Below, piece after piece: positions 40,447 to 50,507 of a DNA stretch of 64,000 bases. Within the stretch, counting starts at the first letter, position 1. Each line of letters starts with the position of its first letter. The DNA comes from Halopseudomonas aestusnigri (GTDB taxonomy: Bacteria; Pseudomonadota; Gammaproteobacteria; Pseudomonadales; Pseudomonadaceae), in contig NZ_NBYK01000015.1 in assembly GCF_002197985.1 (NCBI RefSeq), positions 17,205 through 81,204 on the forward strand, written 5' to 3'. Below the pieces are notes generated by a model. It saw nothing but the letters and a program-made list of their open reading frames with translations, had not been told where the DNA came from and made no database searches. The translations under genes and the position numbers were made by a program.

Positions 40447-42360
40447 TTACAGCTGCGGGGTCCAGGTTACTCCGAGCAGCAGCGTGCGGCCGCCTTCTTC
40501 GTAACGGAAGGGGACCTGGTTGAAGCTGGTGTCGTAAGCGGTCCCGCCGGCGGTGTAGTAGTCGCGATCCAGCAGGTTTTTCACGCTCAGGTTGAAGCGC
40601 AGGTTGTCGCTGGCTTGCCAGCTACTCCGCAGGTCGACTACGCCGTAGCCCGGAATCTCGCGGCTGTTGGCCAGATCGTTGTAGCTGTCGGAGGCCAGTT
40701 GCCAGCCGGCGCCGACCGACCAGTCACCAAACTGACGATCCAGATCAACACTGAGGCTATTCTTCGGCCGACGAGCCAGTCGGTTGCCATCGGCGCCGCC
40801 ACCGCTGCGGTTGCGGGCATCGATCAGGCTGTAGGAAACCGTGCCCTGCCAATCCAGCAGCTTCTGGCTATAGACCGCCTCAAAGCCATTGATGCGTGCA
40901 GCATCGATATTGGTCATCTGGAATGGGTTCGGGCTGCCTGCCTGGTTGCCGTCCAGGGCCGAGTTGGTGACGATGGCGTCTGTCAGGTCGATACGATAGA
41001 TCGACAGTTCGAGCCGCGCGCTGTCGCTTAATTGGCTGCGCCATTGGGCTTCGTAGCTTTTGGCCGTTTCCGGTTTCAGGTTGGGGTCAGCGTAGATGGT
41101 GCAGCCGAAGCCCGGATAGCAATCGTCGGGATAGTATAGATCGTTAAAGGTCGGTGCGCGGAAAGCTTCGCTGTAGGACAGGATCAGGTCATTGGCCTGG
41201 TTAACGTGCAGAGTCAATGCAGCGTTCCAGCTGTTGTTGCTGCCGAACTGCTGGTTGTCATCATGACGCAAGCCCAGCTCTGTGCCGAAGCGTTCGCTGT
41301 CAAACTGGTGCTGGATGAACGCTGCCTTGTTGCTCCGCGATGTCTTGGTGAAGTCGTTCGAGCTGTGCAGGGTGTCCTTGTACCAGTCCAGGCCGGCGGT
41401 GAGGTTTTGGCCGTTGCCCAGGGTCAGATAGTTGAGCCAGTTGATCTGGTCGCGGTAGGTGTTGAATACCGATCCGCCGTAAGGATCGAAACTCTCCTGG
41501 CGGTCTTCGCTGTGGCCGGCTTCCAGGCGGGTGCGCCACACTTCAGTTGCTTGCACCTGCAGGTAGGCTTGAGCGCTTGAGATGCTGAAGTCGGTGTAGG
41601 CGAACGCAGCCGGTGAGAGGTTGTAGTCGTATTCGCTCTTGCCTTCCTGATGCATGCCGCTGATGCCGAATTCGATGCTGTCGGTCAGTTGGTGGCTGAA
41701 GCTCAGGCTGGCGCTTTTGTTGCGGTAGGTGCTGTCTTCCGAGCCCGGCAGGTTGGTGCGCTCAAAACCATCGTTTTCATCCAGCGCGGCGCTGAGGTTG
41801 AAGCGCGTGCGGTCGTCTCCGCCGGAGAGGCCCGCACTGCGACGCCAGGTGCCGTAGTTACCTGCTGCAATCGAAACGCGCGGGCTGAGACCCTGACCAT
41901 TACCGCGGCGGGTGAAAATCTGAATTACACCGCCGATGGCGTCCGAGCCGTACAGCGCTGAGCGGCCACCGCGAACCACTTCAACACGCTCAATCTGATC
42001 GATCTGCAGGTACTCCAGGCCGCTGAAACCTGCCGATGCACCAGCGATGCGCTGACCGTCGACCAAAACCAGCGTCTGAGTGGTGGAAGTGCCGCGCAGG
42101 AAAATGCTGGTCAGTGAGCCGGTGCCGCCGCTGCGGGAAACGTTCAGGCCGGGTACGCGGGCCAGCAGGTCCGGCAGATCCTGTGGCTGCAGACGGTCGA
42201 TATCAGCCCGGGTAAAGACGGTGCTGGCCGCGCTGCTTTCGCTGCGACTTTCGACCTGGCGGGAGGCGGTAACGACGGTATCGGCGAGTGACAGCGCGTC
42301 GTTGGCCTGGGCAACGGCGCAGGCCAGCAGGCCCGGAATGATCAGCAGTGACTTGTACAT
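40447..42360 (-). CDS. btuB: BtuB-like TonB-dependent outer-membrane receptor
   Basis: A 637-residue receptor with a signal peptide (MYKSLLIIPGLLACAVAQA), a TonB box near the mature N-terminus (DTVVTAS), a plug domain (DLPDLLARVPGLNV, LVLVDGQRIAGAS, IERVEVVRGGRSALYGSDA) and a 22-strand barrel ending in aromatic-rich strands (YEEGGRTLLLGVTWTPQL). Size, plug and the cobalamin riboswitch in its leader identify it as a vitamin B12 receptor. Energy would come from TonB, perhaps the TonB2-type system at 6-11 kb. The Shine-Dalgarno sequence lies in a hairpin. Confidence 0.9.
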   Translation of the reverse strand: MYKSLLIIPGLLACAVAQANDALSLADTVVTASRQVESRSESSAASTVFTRADIDRLQPQDLPDLLARVPGLNVSRSGGTGSLTSIFLRGTSTTQTLVLVDGQRIAGASAGFSGLEYLQIDQIERVEVVRGGRSALYGSDAIGGVIQIFTRRGNGQGLSPRVSIAAGNYGTWRRSAGLSGGDDRTRFNLSAALDENDGFERTNLPGSEDSTYRNKSASLSFSHQLTDSIEFGISGMHQEGKSEYDYNLSPAAFAYTDFSISSAQAYLQVQATEVWRTRLEAGHSEDRQESFDPYGGSVFNTYRDQINWLNYLTLGNGQNLTAGLDWYKDTLHSSNDFTKTSRSNKAAFIQHQFDSERFGTELGLRHDDNQQFGSNNSWNAALTLHVNQANDLILSYSEAFRAPTFNDLYYPDDCYPGFGCTIYADPNLKPETAKSYEAQWRSQLSDSARLELSIYRIDLTDAIVTNSALDGNQAGSPNPFQMTNIDAARINGFEAVYSQKLLDWQGTVSYSLIDARNRSGGGADGNRLARRPKNSLSVDLDRQFGDWSVGAGWQLASDSYNDLANSREIPGYGVVDLRSSWQASDNLRFNLSVKNLLDRDYYTAGGTAYDTSFNQVPFRYEEGGRTLLLGVTWTPQL

Positions 42361-42365
42361 AGATT

Positions 42366-42388
42366 CCTCAAAAGTTCGGCTTTTGAGG
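42366..42388 (-). promoter_or_regulatory. Shine-Dalgarno-sequestering hairpin of btuB
   Basis: CCTCAAAAG and CTTTTGAGG form a 9-bp stem around a 5-base loop, ending 5 bases before the ATG and hiding the GAGG ribosome-binding site. CGCCCTCC at 42387-42394 is perfectly complementary to GGAGGGCG at 42444-42451 and overlaps the stem, offering an alternative pairing. Confidence 0.65.
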
Positions 42389-42499
42389 AGGGCGGGAAGT
42401 CAGAAGGCAGGCCACGGCGCGGCGGCTGCACGCTGACCGGTGACGCCCTCCGCGACACCTCAGCAGACAGTCGCACGGCATTGCCGTGGCTGTACTCGC

Positions 42500-42690
42500 G
42501 CTGGGCCGGTCTCCGGACTTGGAATCAACACATCATCGCCTTCCCATGCAGAGCACAGTGGCATTTTCGATGATGCTGGCAGGGCGGGCCTGCGATTCCT
42601 TACCGTTGCGGGGGCAGTGTCGGATTCTCACCGACTTCCCGTTTCACCCGGACTGCAATGCAGGCCGGACACCCAGGCGACTGGAAGTGG
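42500..42690 (-). promoter_or_regulatory. cobalamin riboswitch upstream of btuB
   Basis: On the minus strand the core elements appear in order: GGGAAGTCGGTGAGAATCC, CACTGCCCCCGCAACGG, GCCACTG and the B12 box AAGTCCGGAGACCGGCC (42504-42520). This is the classic adenosylcobalamin aptamer. Together with the hairpin at 42366-42388 it accounts for most of the 383-base gene-free stretch between dxs and btuB. Confidence 0.95.
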
Positions 42691-42723
42691 GGCGGACTCT
42701 AGGCTTTTCGGCGGGGTGGGTCA

Positions 42724-42742
42724 AGCCTGCCAGAGGCAGGCT
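42724..42742 (-). terminator. hairpin after dxs
   Basis: AGCCTGCC and GGCAGGCT form an 8-bp stem with a 3-base loop right after the dxs stop. The T tract is poor, so termination is uncertain. Confidence 0.5.
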
Positions 42743-42743
42743 C

Positions 42744-44624
42744 TTACAAACGGTCGAGGCGGGCGCGAATGGCCGCTTCGATACCGGCAGCGTCCAGACC
42801 GCACTCAGCCAGCATTTCAGCGGGCTTGGCGTGCTCGACGTAGATATCGGGCAGGCCGAGGTTGAGCACCGGCAGCTTGATACCCTGGGCCAGCAGCCAC
42901 TCGTTGACCGCGCTGCCGGCGCCGCCCATGACGGCGTTTTCCTCGACGGTCACCAGCAGCTCATGGCTGGCGCTCAGCTCCGCGATCAACTGGGTGTCCA
43001 GCGGCTTGACGAAGCGCATGTTGGCAACGCTCGCATTCAGTGCCTCGGCAGCCTTGCTGGCCTGCTGGTGCAGGGTTCCGAAGCAGAGGATGGCAACCTT
43101 TTCGCCCCGGCGGGTAAGCACGCCCTTGCCGATCGGCAGCGGCTCCAGCACCGGATCGATGGGCACGCCCGGGCCGGTACCACGCGGATAGCGCACAGCC
43201 GCCGGGCCTTCATGCAGGTAGCCGGTGGTCAGCATCTGACGGGTTTCGTTCTCGTCGGCCGGCGCCATGATCAGCATGTTCGGCAGGCAGCGCAGGTACG
43301 ACAGGTCGAAGCTGCCGGCGTGGGTCGGGCCGTCCTCGCCAACCAGGCCGGCGCGGTCGATGGCAAACAGCACGTCCAGATTCTGCACCGCAACGTCGTG
43401 GATCAGCTGATCGTAGCCGCGCTGCAGGAAGGTCGAGTAGATGGCAACCACCGGCTTGGCGCCTTCACAGGCCATGCCCGCAGCGAGGGTGACGGCATGC
43501 TGCTCGGCGATGGCGACGTCGAAGTAGCGCTTGGGGAAGCGCTCGGAGAAGGCAATCAGGTCCGAGCCTTCCTTCATTGCCGGAGTAATGCCGATCAGGC
43601 GCTCGTCCTGCTCGGCCATGTCGCACAGCCACTGGCCAAAGATGTTCGAGAATTTCGGTTTGCTGACGCCGTTGCTCGGGGCCTTGGGCTCCAGCTTGGT
43701 GATGGCGTGGTAGCCGATCGGGTCGGCCTCGGCGGGGGAAAACCCCTTGCCCTTCTGGGTGATCACGTGGAGGAACTGCGGGCCCTTGAGCTCGCGCATG
43801 TTCTTCAGGGTGCGTACCAGCGTAGGCAGGTCGTGCCCGTCGATCGGGCCGATGTAGTTCCAGCCCAGCTCCTCGAACAGGGTGCCCGGCACCAGCATGC
43901 CCTTGGCGTGTTCTTCGGTCTTGCGTGCCAGCTCCCAGGCCGGCGGAATCTTGGACAGGACCTTCTTGCTGCCCTCGCGCATGTGCGAGTAGGTGCGACT
44001 GGACAGGATCTTGGCCAGGTAGTTGGACAGTCCGCCGACATTGCGCGAGATCGACATGTCGTTGTCGTTCAGCACGACCAGCATGTTGGCTTCTACTTCC
44101 GAGGCGTGGTTGAGCGCTTCAAAGGCCATGCCGGCGGTCAGCGCGCCGTCGCCGATCACGGCAACGGTGCGGCGATCCAGGCCCTGCAGCCCGGCAGCGA
44201 TGGCCATGCCCAGGCCGGCGCTGATCGAGGTGCTGGAATGGCCGACGCCAAAGGTGTCGTAGGGGCTTTCGCTGCGACGCGGGAAGGCGGCCAGGCCGTT
44301 CTTCTGGCGCAGGCTGGCCATCTGGTCGCGGCGGCCGGTGAGAATCTTGTGCGGGTAGGCCTGATGGCCAACGTCCCACAGCAGGCGGTCGTCCGGCGTG
44401 TGATAGACGTAGTGCAGGGCGATGGTCAGTTCGATGACGCCCAGCCCCGCGCCGAAATGCCCGCCGGTCTGGCCGACACTCCAGAGCAGAAAGGCCCGCA
44501 GCTCATCGGCCAGCTCGGGCAGCTGGCTTTCGTCAAGCGCACGCAGCGACTCGGTGTCGTCGATACGGTCCAGCAGCGGCGTGCTGGGGCGATGGAGCGG
44601 GATTTCGTGGAAAGTGCTGGGCAT
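42744..44624 (-). CDS. dxs: 1-deoxy-D-xylulose-5-phosphate synthase
   Basis: A 626-residue thiamine-diphosphate enzyme, first step of the non-mevalonate isoprenoid pathway. Motifs: [38 protein letters not shown], the ThDP motif [19 protein letters not shown] to [10 protein letters not shown], and the transketolase centre [18 protein letters not shown]. The start at 44624 matches the family N-terminus (MPSTFHEIP). It is last in the xseB-ispA-dxs group. Confidence 0.97.
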   Translation of the reverse strand: MPSTFHEIPLHRPSTPLLDRIDDTESLRALDESQLPELADELRAFLLWSVGQTGGHFGAGLGVIELTIALHYVYHTPDDRLLWDVGHQAYPHKILTGRRDQMASLRQKNGLAAFPRRSESPYDTFGVGHSSTSISAGLGMAIAAGLQGLDRRTVAVIGDGALTAGMAFEALNHASEVEANMLVVLNDNDMSISRNVGGLSNYLAKILSSRTYSHMREGSKKVLSKIPPAWELARKTEEHAKGMLVPGTLFEELGWNYIGPIDGHDLPTLVRTLKNMRELKGPQFLHVITQKGKGFSPAEADPIGYHAITKLEPKAPSNGVSKPKFSNIFGQWLCDMAEQDERLIGITPAMKEGSDLIAFSERFPKRYFDVAIAEQHAVTLAAGMACEGAKPVVAIYSTFLQRGYDQLIHDVAVQNLDVLFAIDRAGLVGEDGPTHAGSFDLSYLRCLPNMLIMAPADENETRQMLTTGYLHEGPAAVRYPRGTGPGVPIDPVLEPLPIGKGVLTRRGEKVAILCFGTLHQQASKAAEALNASVANMRFVKPLDTQLIAELSASHELLVTVEENAVMGGAGSAVNEWLLAQGIKLPVLNLGLPDIYVEHAKPAEMLAECGLDAAGIEAAIRARLDRL

Positions 44625-44718
44625 CAAACAAGGCTCTGGGTGCCAACGTCGGTGGCGGGAAAACAAGGGCGCAGTTTAACCGATGCAGGCCGATAGCCCA
44701 ACTGCACGCAGGGCTATC

Positions 44719-45606
44719 TCAGAAGCGACGCTGAACGGTGTAGTCAGCCAGCTGGCGCAAGCGCTCTGCTGCGGGGCCGAAGCCTGCGACTGCGGTGAGC
44801 GCCTGGTCGCGCAGCTCGGCAGCCAGGCGGTGGGCACCGTCCAGCCCGAGCAGTGCCGGGTAGGTCGGCTTGTCGCGGGCCAGGTCGGCGCCTTGCTGTT
44901 TGCCGAGCACGCTGGTATCGCTTTCGATGTCGAGAATGTCGTCCTGCACCTGGAAAGCGAGGCCGACGCTGTCGGCGTAGCTGCCGAGGGCAGCCAGCTG
45001 TTCGGCATTGAGCCGCTCGCTGGCCAGTGCGCCCAATTGCACGCTGGCACGAATCAGGGCGCCGGTCTTGTGCCGGTGCATGGTTTCCAGGGTGGTCTGG
45101 TCGAGCTTCTCGCCGACCGCACCAAGATCAATCGCCTGTCCGCCGACCATGCCCTGCGGCCCGGCGGCGTGGCCCAGCAGGCTGACCATCTGCAGACGGG
45201 TATCCGGGCGGCAGTCCGGCGCGCTGGCGAGCAGTTCGAAGGCCAGCGCCTGCAAGCCGTCACCGGCGAGGATCGCGGTCGCCTCGTCGAAGGCGCGGTG
45301 GCAGGTAGGCTGGCCGCGGCGCAGGTCATCGTTGTCCATGGCCGGCAGGTCGTCGTGAATCAGCGAGTAGGCATGGATCAGCTCCACCGCTGCTGCCGCG
45401 TGATCTGCCCGGGCCAGCTCGCCACCGGCAGCCTCGCAGCTGGCATAGGCCAGTAGCGGGCGCATGCGCTTGCCACCGATGACCACGCTGTAGCGCATGG
45501 CACTGTAGAGTCGATCAAGACGGGGTTGCGGGGTATGCAGCTGATTGCTCAGGAAGGCGTTGATGCGTTGCTGACACTGCTCAAGATACTGACCGAATGG
45601 GCTCAT
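44719..45606 (-). CDS. ispA: farnesyl diphosphate synthase
   Basis: A 295-residue polyprenyl synthase that condenses IPP and DMAPP to farnesyl diphosphate. The first aspartate-rich motif is [10 protein letters not shown] and the second [25 protein letters not shown] and [10 protein letters not shown] are also typical. It overlaps xseB by 4 bases (ATGA) and lies upstream of dxs, the common xseB-ispA-dxs order. Confidence 0.96.
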   Translation of the reverse strand: MSPFGQYLEQCQQRINAFLSNQLHTPQPRLDRLYSAMRYSVVIGGKRMRPLLAYASCEAAGGELARADHAAAAVELIHAYSLIHDDLPAMDNDDLRRGQPTCHRAFDEATAILAGDGLQALAFELLASAPDCRPDTRLQMVSLLGHAAGPQGMVGGQAIDLGAVGEKLDQTTLETMHRHKTGALIRASVQLGALASERLNAEQLAALGSYADSVGLAFQVQDDILDIESDTSVLGKQQGADLARDKPTYPALLGLDGAHRLAAELRDQALTAVAGFGPAAERLRQLADYTVQRRF

Positions 45607-45842
45607 TCGCTGGCGCCGTCAAAGGGTTCTGTCTTCAGCTCTCCATTGCTTTCGATCAGTTGCTGGACCTTCTGTTCCGCCTGGGCGAGCGCCTGCTGGC
45701 ATTCGCGGGTCAGGGCGACGCCTTGCTCGAAGGCACTCAATGACTCTTCCAGACTGAGGTCAGCGCTTTCCAGCCGCTCGACCAGTGCCTGCAGCGAGCC
45801 CAGTGACTGCTCGAAGTCTGCGGCGGTTTTCTTCCGGGCCAT
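45603..45842 (-). CDS. xseB: exodeoxyribonuclease VII small subunit
   Basis: A 79-residue subunit of the single-strand-specific exonuclease VII. The whole family pattern is present ([55 protein letters not shown]). First gene of the xseB-ispA-dxs operon. Confidence 0.94.
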   Translation of the reverse strand: MARKKTAADFEQSLGSLQALVERLESADLSLEESLSAFEQGVALTRECQQALAQAEQKVQQLIESNGELKTEPFDGASE

Positions 45843-45939
45843 GCGTTACCTCATCCGGGATGGTTCAAACGGCTGAACATTACCCAAGGGGGCGGGGGCG
45901 GTCAATCGGCGTGTGTGTAATGGCGGAAGCGTGACGGCA

Positions 45940-45953
45940 TTGATTCAGATCAG
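45940..45953. promoter_or_regulatory. possible ANR/FNR-type site
   Basis: TTGAT-TCAG-ATCAG matches 9 of 10 fixed consensus positions, between the divergent xseB and 46044 genes. No well-placed -10 follows on either strand, so its role is doubtful. Confidence 0.25.
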
Positions 45954-46043
45954 CAAAGGTGGCGATTTTTTGACTCTTGTGGTGTCTTTGGCGCGGTGCT
46001 TGATTACAATTTGACATCAAACTCATCATTTATCTGATCTGCC

Positions 46044-46349
46044 ATGACCGACGAATCGAAGGTGGTTGTTGCTGCATCTACGGCGCAGCGTGACCCGATT
46101 ATCAAGGCGCTTAAGCAGGCCGGGCTTGACTGTGAGCTGATCTGTCGGCCACAGGATTGCCGGGACGCGCCATTGTGCCGCTGGCTCGCTCCCGAGCAGC
46201 TTAACGAGCGCAGCCGCGTGCGTTTTGCCCTGGAGGATGCCATCGACACCCTGGAGCAGACGCGCCATGCCTTCCGTTCGCGGCAGCTGGCGGGGTTGCG
46301 TCATCGCCTGGAAGGGCTATTGCAAAGCTTGTCAGAGGATGATCTCTAG
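46044..46349 (+). CDS. conserved hypothetical protein
   Basis: A 101-residue soluble protein, acidic and rich in Leu, Arg and Ala (VVVAASTAQRDPIIKALKQA; RFALEDAIDTLEQTRHAF; LRHRLEGLLQSLSEDDL), with a likely helical C-terminal half. No recognised domain. It is divergent from xseB and is closed by a very strong terminator, which supports a real, separately expressed gene. I do not know its function. Confidence 0.6.
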   Translation: MTDESKVVVAASTAQRDPIIKALKQAGLDCELICRPQDCRDAPLCRWLAPEQLNERSRVRFALEDAIDTLEQTRHAFRSRQLAGLRHRLEGLLQSLSEDDL

Positions 46350-46411
46350 GGTAGCGTGTTTCCTGACCAACGAGACGGCTTTGCCGGTCAGGACGCAAGG
46401 GCCTGAAAGAC

Positions 46412-46462
46412 AAGGCGCTGTACTCCCGAGATTTTACAGATCGGGAGTACAGCGCCTTTTTT
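46412..46462 (+). terminator. strong intrinsic terminator
   Basis: Two perfectly complementary 18-base arms (46412-46429 and 46441-46458) with an 11-base loop and a run of six T residues (46457-46462). Confidence 0.9.
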
Positions 46463-46502
46463 GTTGCCCGCGCAAAACCGAATAACAACAGTCGGCAGCC
46501 CT

Positions 46503-48728
46503 ATGGAGCGCTGCCTTCTTACCGCCATGGACGTGATAACCGTGCTTAAACCGGTCTTCGACAAACTGGGGCTTGATGCCAGCGGCCTGCAACAGCGTTT
46601 GCATTTTCTCGACTGGAGCAACGCGGATGGGGAGCGTTTACGCCGTATCGCCAGTTTCGGTGAGCAGGCCAGCCACGAATTTGTTGAAGCGCTGTACGAG
46701 CGGTTGAAACAGTATCCTGAAACGCAGGAGATCCTGTGTGGCGAGGGGCTGGTCGATCGCCTCAAGCATAGTCAGCGGGGCTATTACAGTCGCCTGTTCT
46801 GTGGCGAGATTGACCAGCGCTATCTGGAAGAGCGTGTGCGCATCGGGCACATACACGAACAGGTCGGCGTTGAACTGAAGTGGTATCTGGGTGCGTATCG
46901 GATGTACCTGAGTCGCATGCTCGGTAGCTGGTTCGACGATCTCAGTGTCGAGCAGCGGTCAAGGCTGGCTGATTTCGATAGCCTGCTGAAGATTGTCTTT
47001 TTTGATATGAGCCTGGCCGCTGACGCCTACATTGATGCCGAGCATCGTGCCCTGGAAGCCAGCGAAGCCCGGTATGCCCATGCCTTGCGCGGCGCCAACG
47101 ATGGCATCTGGGACTGGGATCTGCAGCAGGATCAGCTCTATGTCTCCGAGCGCTGGGCCAGCATGCTTGGCTTGACCCAGGCCCAGGTCGGACAGCGCTC
47201 CATGCACTGGTTCGAGCGCGTTCACCCGGACGATCAGGCCGACTTGCAGGCTGCTATCCAGCAGCATTTGCAGGGCGGCTCGCCGTGGATTCGACATGAA
47301 TACCGCCTGCGTCGCAGTGACGGCAGCTACCTGTGGGTGCTGACCCGAGGCGTGGTTGAGGTCGACTTGTCCGGGCGCCGGCGGCTGGCCGGTTCGCAGA
47401 CCGATATCAGCGAGCGCCAGCGCTTTCAGCGCGAACTGGAGCATGCTGCCCGGCATGACCCGTTGACCGGACTGATCAATCGCCACCAACTCAATATCCA
47501 GTTGCAGCGCACGGCCTCACAACTGAGCCGGCCCGGCGCGCGCCATGCGGCCTTGCTGTTTATCGATCTGGATCGTTTCAAACTGATCAATGACAGCCTG
47601 GGGCATGCCGCTGGTGATCGGGTTCTGCTGCTGGTGGCCGAGCGGCTGCGCAGCTGCCTGCGGCCCGGGGACCAACTGGCCCGTTTTGGCGGCGACGAGT
47701 TTGTCATGTTGCTGGATGATCTGGCCTGCGCCGAGGATGCAGAAACGGTCGCAACCCGGGCACTCGCCGCGTTGCGCGAACCGCTGTGTTTCGGCGAGCG
47801 TTGCCTGGTGGTCAGCGCCAGTATTGGTGTTGCGCCGCTGCTGCCCGGGCAGGGGCTGGAGGATGCCCTGCAGGCCGCCGACCTGGCGCTTTACAGTGCC
47901 AAGGAGTCGGGCAAGGCGCGCTTCGAGCGATTCGATCAGTCGATGCAGCAGCGGGCACGTCAGCGCCTCAAGCTGGAAAGCAACGTGCTGCAGGCGCTGC
48001 AGCGTGACGAGTTTACTCTTCATTACCAGCCGATTTTCGATCTGAACGCCCCAAACCAGCCGCCGGTGGCGGTCGAAGTGTTGTTGCGCTGGTCCCATGA
48101 CGGTGAATCGGTTTCACCTGCCGCCTTTATTCCGGTGCTCGAGGAGTCGGGGGAGATTGTCGCGGTCGGCTACTGGGTGCTGGAGCAGGCGTGCAGACAG
48201 GCTCAACGCTGGCAGCAAGAAGGAGCCGGGCCATTGCATTGCTCGGTCAACCTGTCGGGTCGGCAGCTGCAGGAAGCGGACTTCGTCCAGCGCCTGCGTG
48301 AGATCCTCCAGGTCACGGGTTATGCGGCCGACAGTCTGGTACTGGAAATTACCGAAAGCCTGCTGATCGATCACGATCCACGGGTGCTGGCCAGCCTGCG
48401 CGAGCTTGCCGATATGGGCGTGCGTATTGCCCTGGATGACTTCGGGACCGGCTACTGCTCGCTTGGCTACCTCAATCGTTTTCCGCTTCACATCATCAAG
48501 CTGGACCGCAGCTTTCTGCACGAGACCCACGAAAACACCCGGCAATTCACTATCTGCAGGGCGATCATCGCGCTCAGCCGCAGTCTTGGATTGGCGGTGG
48601 TTGCCGAGGGCATTGAGCACCTCAGCCAGGTTGATCTGATGCTGCAGGAAGGGTGCACCCTGGGGCAGGGTTTCAAGCTGGGCTTTCCCATGTGTGCCGA
48701 TGACCTGAGAGGTCTGCTTTTTCCCTGA
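46503..48728 (+). CDS. globin-coupled sensor, PAS, GGDEF and EAL protein
   Basis: A 741-residue c-di-GMP enzyme. Residues ~10-170 resemble a globin-coupled sensor with the proximal heme His in YLEERVRIGHIHEQVGVELK and WYLGAYRMYL. A PAS/PAC unit follows (GANDGIWDWDLQQDQLYVSE to GSQTDISERQRF). The GGDEF domain is intact (RFGGDEFVMLLDD) with an inhibitory RxxD (RPGD) five residues before it. The EAL motif reads EVL (VAVEVLLRW), but the catalytic set is present: N in NLSGRQL, E in ITESLL, DD in DDFGTGYCSLGYL, K in IIKLDRSFL, E in AEGIEH, Q in GQGFKLG. Probably an oxygen-sensing bifunctional enzyme. The start is uncertain; 46527 is also possible. Confidence 0.85.
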   Translation: MERCLLTAMDVITVLKPVFDKLGLDASGLQQRLHFLDWSNADGERLRRIASFGEQASHEFVEALYERLKQYPETQEILCGEGLVDRLKHSQRGYYSRLFCGEIDQRYLEERVRIGHIHEQVGVELKWYLGAYRMYLSRMLGSWFDDLSVEQRSRLADFDSLLKIVFFDMSLAADAYIDAEHRALEASEARYAHALRGANDGIWDWDLQQDQLYVSERWASMLGLTQAQVGQRSMHWFERVHPDDQADLQAAIQQHLQGGSPWIRHEYRLRRSDGSYLWVLTRGVVEVDLSGRRRLAGSQTDISERQRFQRELEHAARHDPLTGLINRHQLNIQLQRTASQLSRPGARHAALLFIDLDRFKLINDSLGHAAGDRVLLLVAERLRSCLRPGDQLARFGGDEFVMLLDDLACAEDAETVATRALAALREPLCFGERCLVVSASIGVAPLLPGQGLEDALQAADLALYSAKESGKARFERFDQSMQQRARQRLKLESNVLQALQRDEFTLHYQPIFDLNAPNQPPVAVEVLLRWSHDGESVSPAAFIPVLEESGEIVAVGYWVLEQACRQAQRWQQEGAGPLHCSVNLSGRQLQEADFVQRLREILQVTGYAADSLVLEITESLLIDHDPRVLASLRELADMGVRIALDDFGTGYCSLGYLNRFPLHIIKLDRSFLHETHENTRQFTICRAIIALSRSLGLAVVAEGIEHLSQVDLMLQEGCTLGQGFKLGFPMCADDLRGLLFP

Positions 48729-48755
48729 TGTTCACCACTGCGCCGCGAGGGGTAT

Positions 48756-50507
48756 ATGAAGGTAAATTTACCGATCACCGACAGCGAGGTCTGTTTGCAG
48801 GATGGCGATAACCTGCTGACAACGACAGACCTCAAGGGTGCCGTCACCTACGCCAACGCAACATTCGAGCGCATTAGCGGCTATTCGCAAGCCGAGCTCG
48901 TGGGGCGAAACCACAACATCATCCGTCATCCGCATATGCCGCCCGAGGCATTCAAACAGCTGTGGGACTGCCTGAAGGCAGGTAAAAGCTGGATGGGGCT
49001 GGTGAAAAATCGCTGTAAAAATGGTGATTACTACTGGGTCAGTGCCTATGTGACACCGGTGCGTGAGAACGGCCGGGTGGTTGAGTATCAATCGGTTCGC
49101 ACGCGTGCGTCGGATGAGCGAGTAGCCGCTGCCGAGCGCTGTTATGCCGCTTTGTTGCAGGGCAAGGTGCCGCGTGCGTTGCGGCGTCCGGCGCTTTCAC
49201 TGTTTGCCCGATTGGCGTTGGGCAGTGCCGCAATGCTCTGTGCGGCGGGTGTCATCCTGGCCTCGTCTGGCGCGTCTCTGCCGGAACTGGCGCTGACCCT
49301 GTCCGGCGGCTATGCGCTGTTGTTGACCGGCCTCTGGTACCAGTTGGGGCCGCTGCGTGCGCTGACACGCCGGGCAAGGGCGGTCGCTGACAACCCCCTG
49401 GGCCAGCTGCTTTATACCGGGCGCCGGGACGAGCTGGGTCAGATTGCCTTTGCCTTTGACATGCAGGAGGCCGAGGCCTCTGCGCTGGTTGGGCGCATGA
49501 GCGATGCGGCGCAGCGACTGGCCCAGCAAAGCCGGGATATGGTCGGCGCGGTGAAACGCAGCAGTCAGGCCAGCAGCGAGTTGCAGGCGGAGACTGAGCA
49601 GGTTGCCGCCGCGGTCGAACAGATGGCGGTCAGTGTTCAGGAGGTGGCACGTAACGCCCAGCAGGCGGCCGAGGATGCCAGAGGGGTAGAGCGCAGTGCC
49701 AGTGATGGTCATCGGGTAGCCAGCTCCACCAGTGAACGAATGGCCATGCTGACCGCCTCGATTACCGAGTCCGGCGATCGGCTGAAGGCGCTGGCCAGCC
49801 AGAGCGAACAGATATCTGCCGTGCTGGAGGTCATCAACGGTATTGCCGAGCAAACCAACCTGCTGGCGCTGAACGCGGCAATCGAGGCGGCGCGGGCCGG
49901 TGAGCAGGGTCGCGGGTTTGCCGTGGTCGCCGATGAGGTGCGTGCGCTGGCGGCGCGTACCCAGCAATCGACCGCCACCATTCGGCAGTCGATTGAGGGC
50001 TTGCAGCAGGGTAGCCAGGCCGCGGTCAGCGCGATGCAGGCGAGTCTGCAGCAGGTTGATCTGTGCGCCGCGGGTGTCAGTGAAGCGACCGAGGCGCTGG
50101 ATGGCATTGACGGGCTGGTCAGTGGTATCAGTCAGGCCAGCGCTCAGATTGCCGCAGCGGTGGAGCAGCAAAGCAGTGTCAGTGACGAAATCAGCCGCAG
50201 TTTGCAGCGTATCCGACTAGGCAGCGTGACCAACCTGGAGGCAATGGCTGAAAACGATGAGCATGCCGCCGAGCTGATGACGCTGGTGCAGCGACTGGAA
50301 GGGCTGGCCGGCGAGTTCTGGCAGGCGCACCGCGCCCGCTCAGACATCTCCCCAGAGGTGCTGAAGCATGGTCAGCGCAACCACTGGCGCGGTCTCGGTG
50401 CGCAGCACGCGCGGGCCGAAACGGGCAGCGTGGAACCCCGCCTGCTCAGCCTGCGCGATCTCGCCAGCGCTGAGACCGCCCTCCGGGCCGATCAGCAGGG
50501 CGGCTGA
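48756..50507 (+). CDS. Aer-like PAS-domain methyl-accepting chemotaxis protein
   Basis: A 583-residue chemoreceptor. The N-terminal PAS is Aer-like ([53 protein letters not shown]). Two transmembrane helices follow (about residues 150-195), then a HAMP-like region and the signalling coiled coil with the conserved tip [20 protein letters not shown] and [19 protein letters not shown]. It probably senses redox or energy state through FAD. No C-terminal methyltransferase-docking pentapeptide is seen. The last 168 bases overlap the opposing rsmE gene; that tail looks like run-on into non-family sequence. Confidence 0.88.
   Translation: MKVNLPITDSEVCLQDGDNLLTTTDLKGAVTYANATFERISGYSQAELVGRNHNIIRHPHMPPEAFKQLWDCLKAGKSWMGLVKNRCKNGDYYWVSAYVTPVRENGRVVEYQSVRTRASDERVAAAERCYAALLQGKVPRALRRPALSLFARLALGSAAMLCAAGVILASSGASLPELALTLSGGYALLLTGLWYQLGPLRALTRRARAVADNPLGQLLYTGRRDELGQIAFAFDMQEAEASALVGRMSDAAQRLAQQSRDMVGAVKRSSQASSELQAETEQVAAAVEQMAVSVQEVARNAQQAAEDARGVERSASDGHRVASSTSERMAMLTASITESGDRLKALASQSEQISAVLEVINGIAEQTNLLALNAAIEAARAGEQGRGFAVVADEVRALAARTQQSTATIRQSIEGLQQGSQAAVSAMQASLQQVDLCAAGVSEATEALDGIDGLVSGISQASAQIAAAVEQQSSVSDEISRSLQRIRLGSVTNLEAMAENDEHAAELMTLVQRLEGLAGEFWQAHRARSDISPEVLKHGQRNHWRGLGAQHARAETGSVEPRLLSLRDLASAETALRADQQGG

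Noticed and set aside
29417..42743. Integrated prophage or transposon
   Set aside because: No integrase, transposase, structural phage gene, tRNA target or flanking direct repeats were recognised.
42486..44696. A 736-codon open frame on the plus strand opposite dxs and the riboswitch
   Set aside because: It is antisense to dxs and to the cobalamin aptamer, with no family resemblance.
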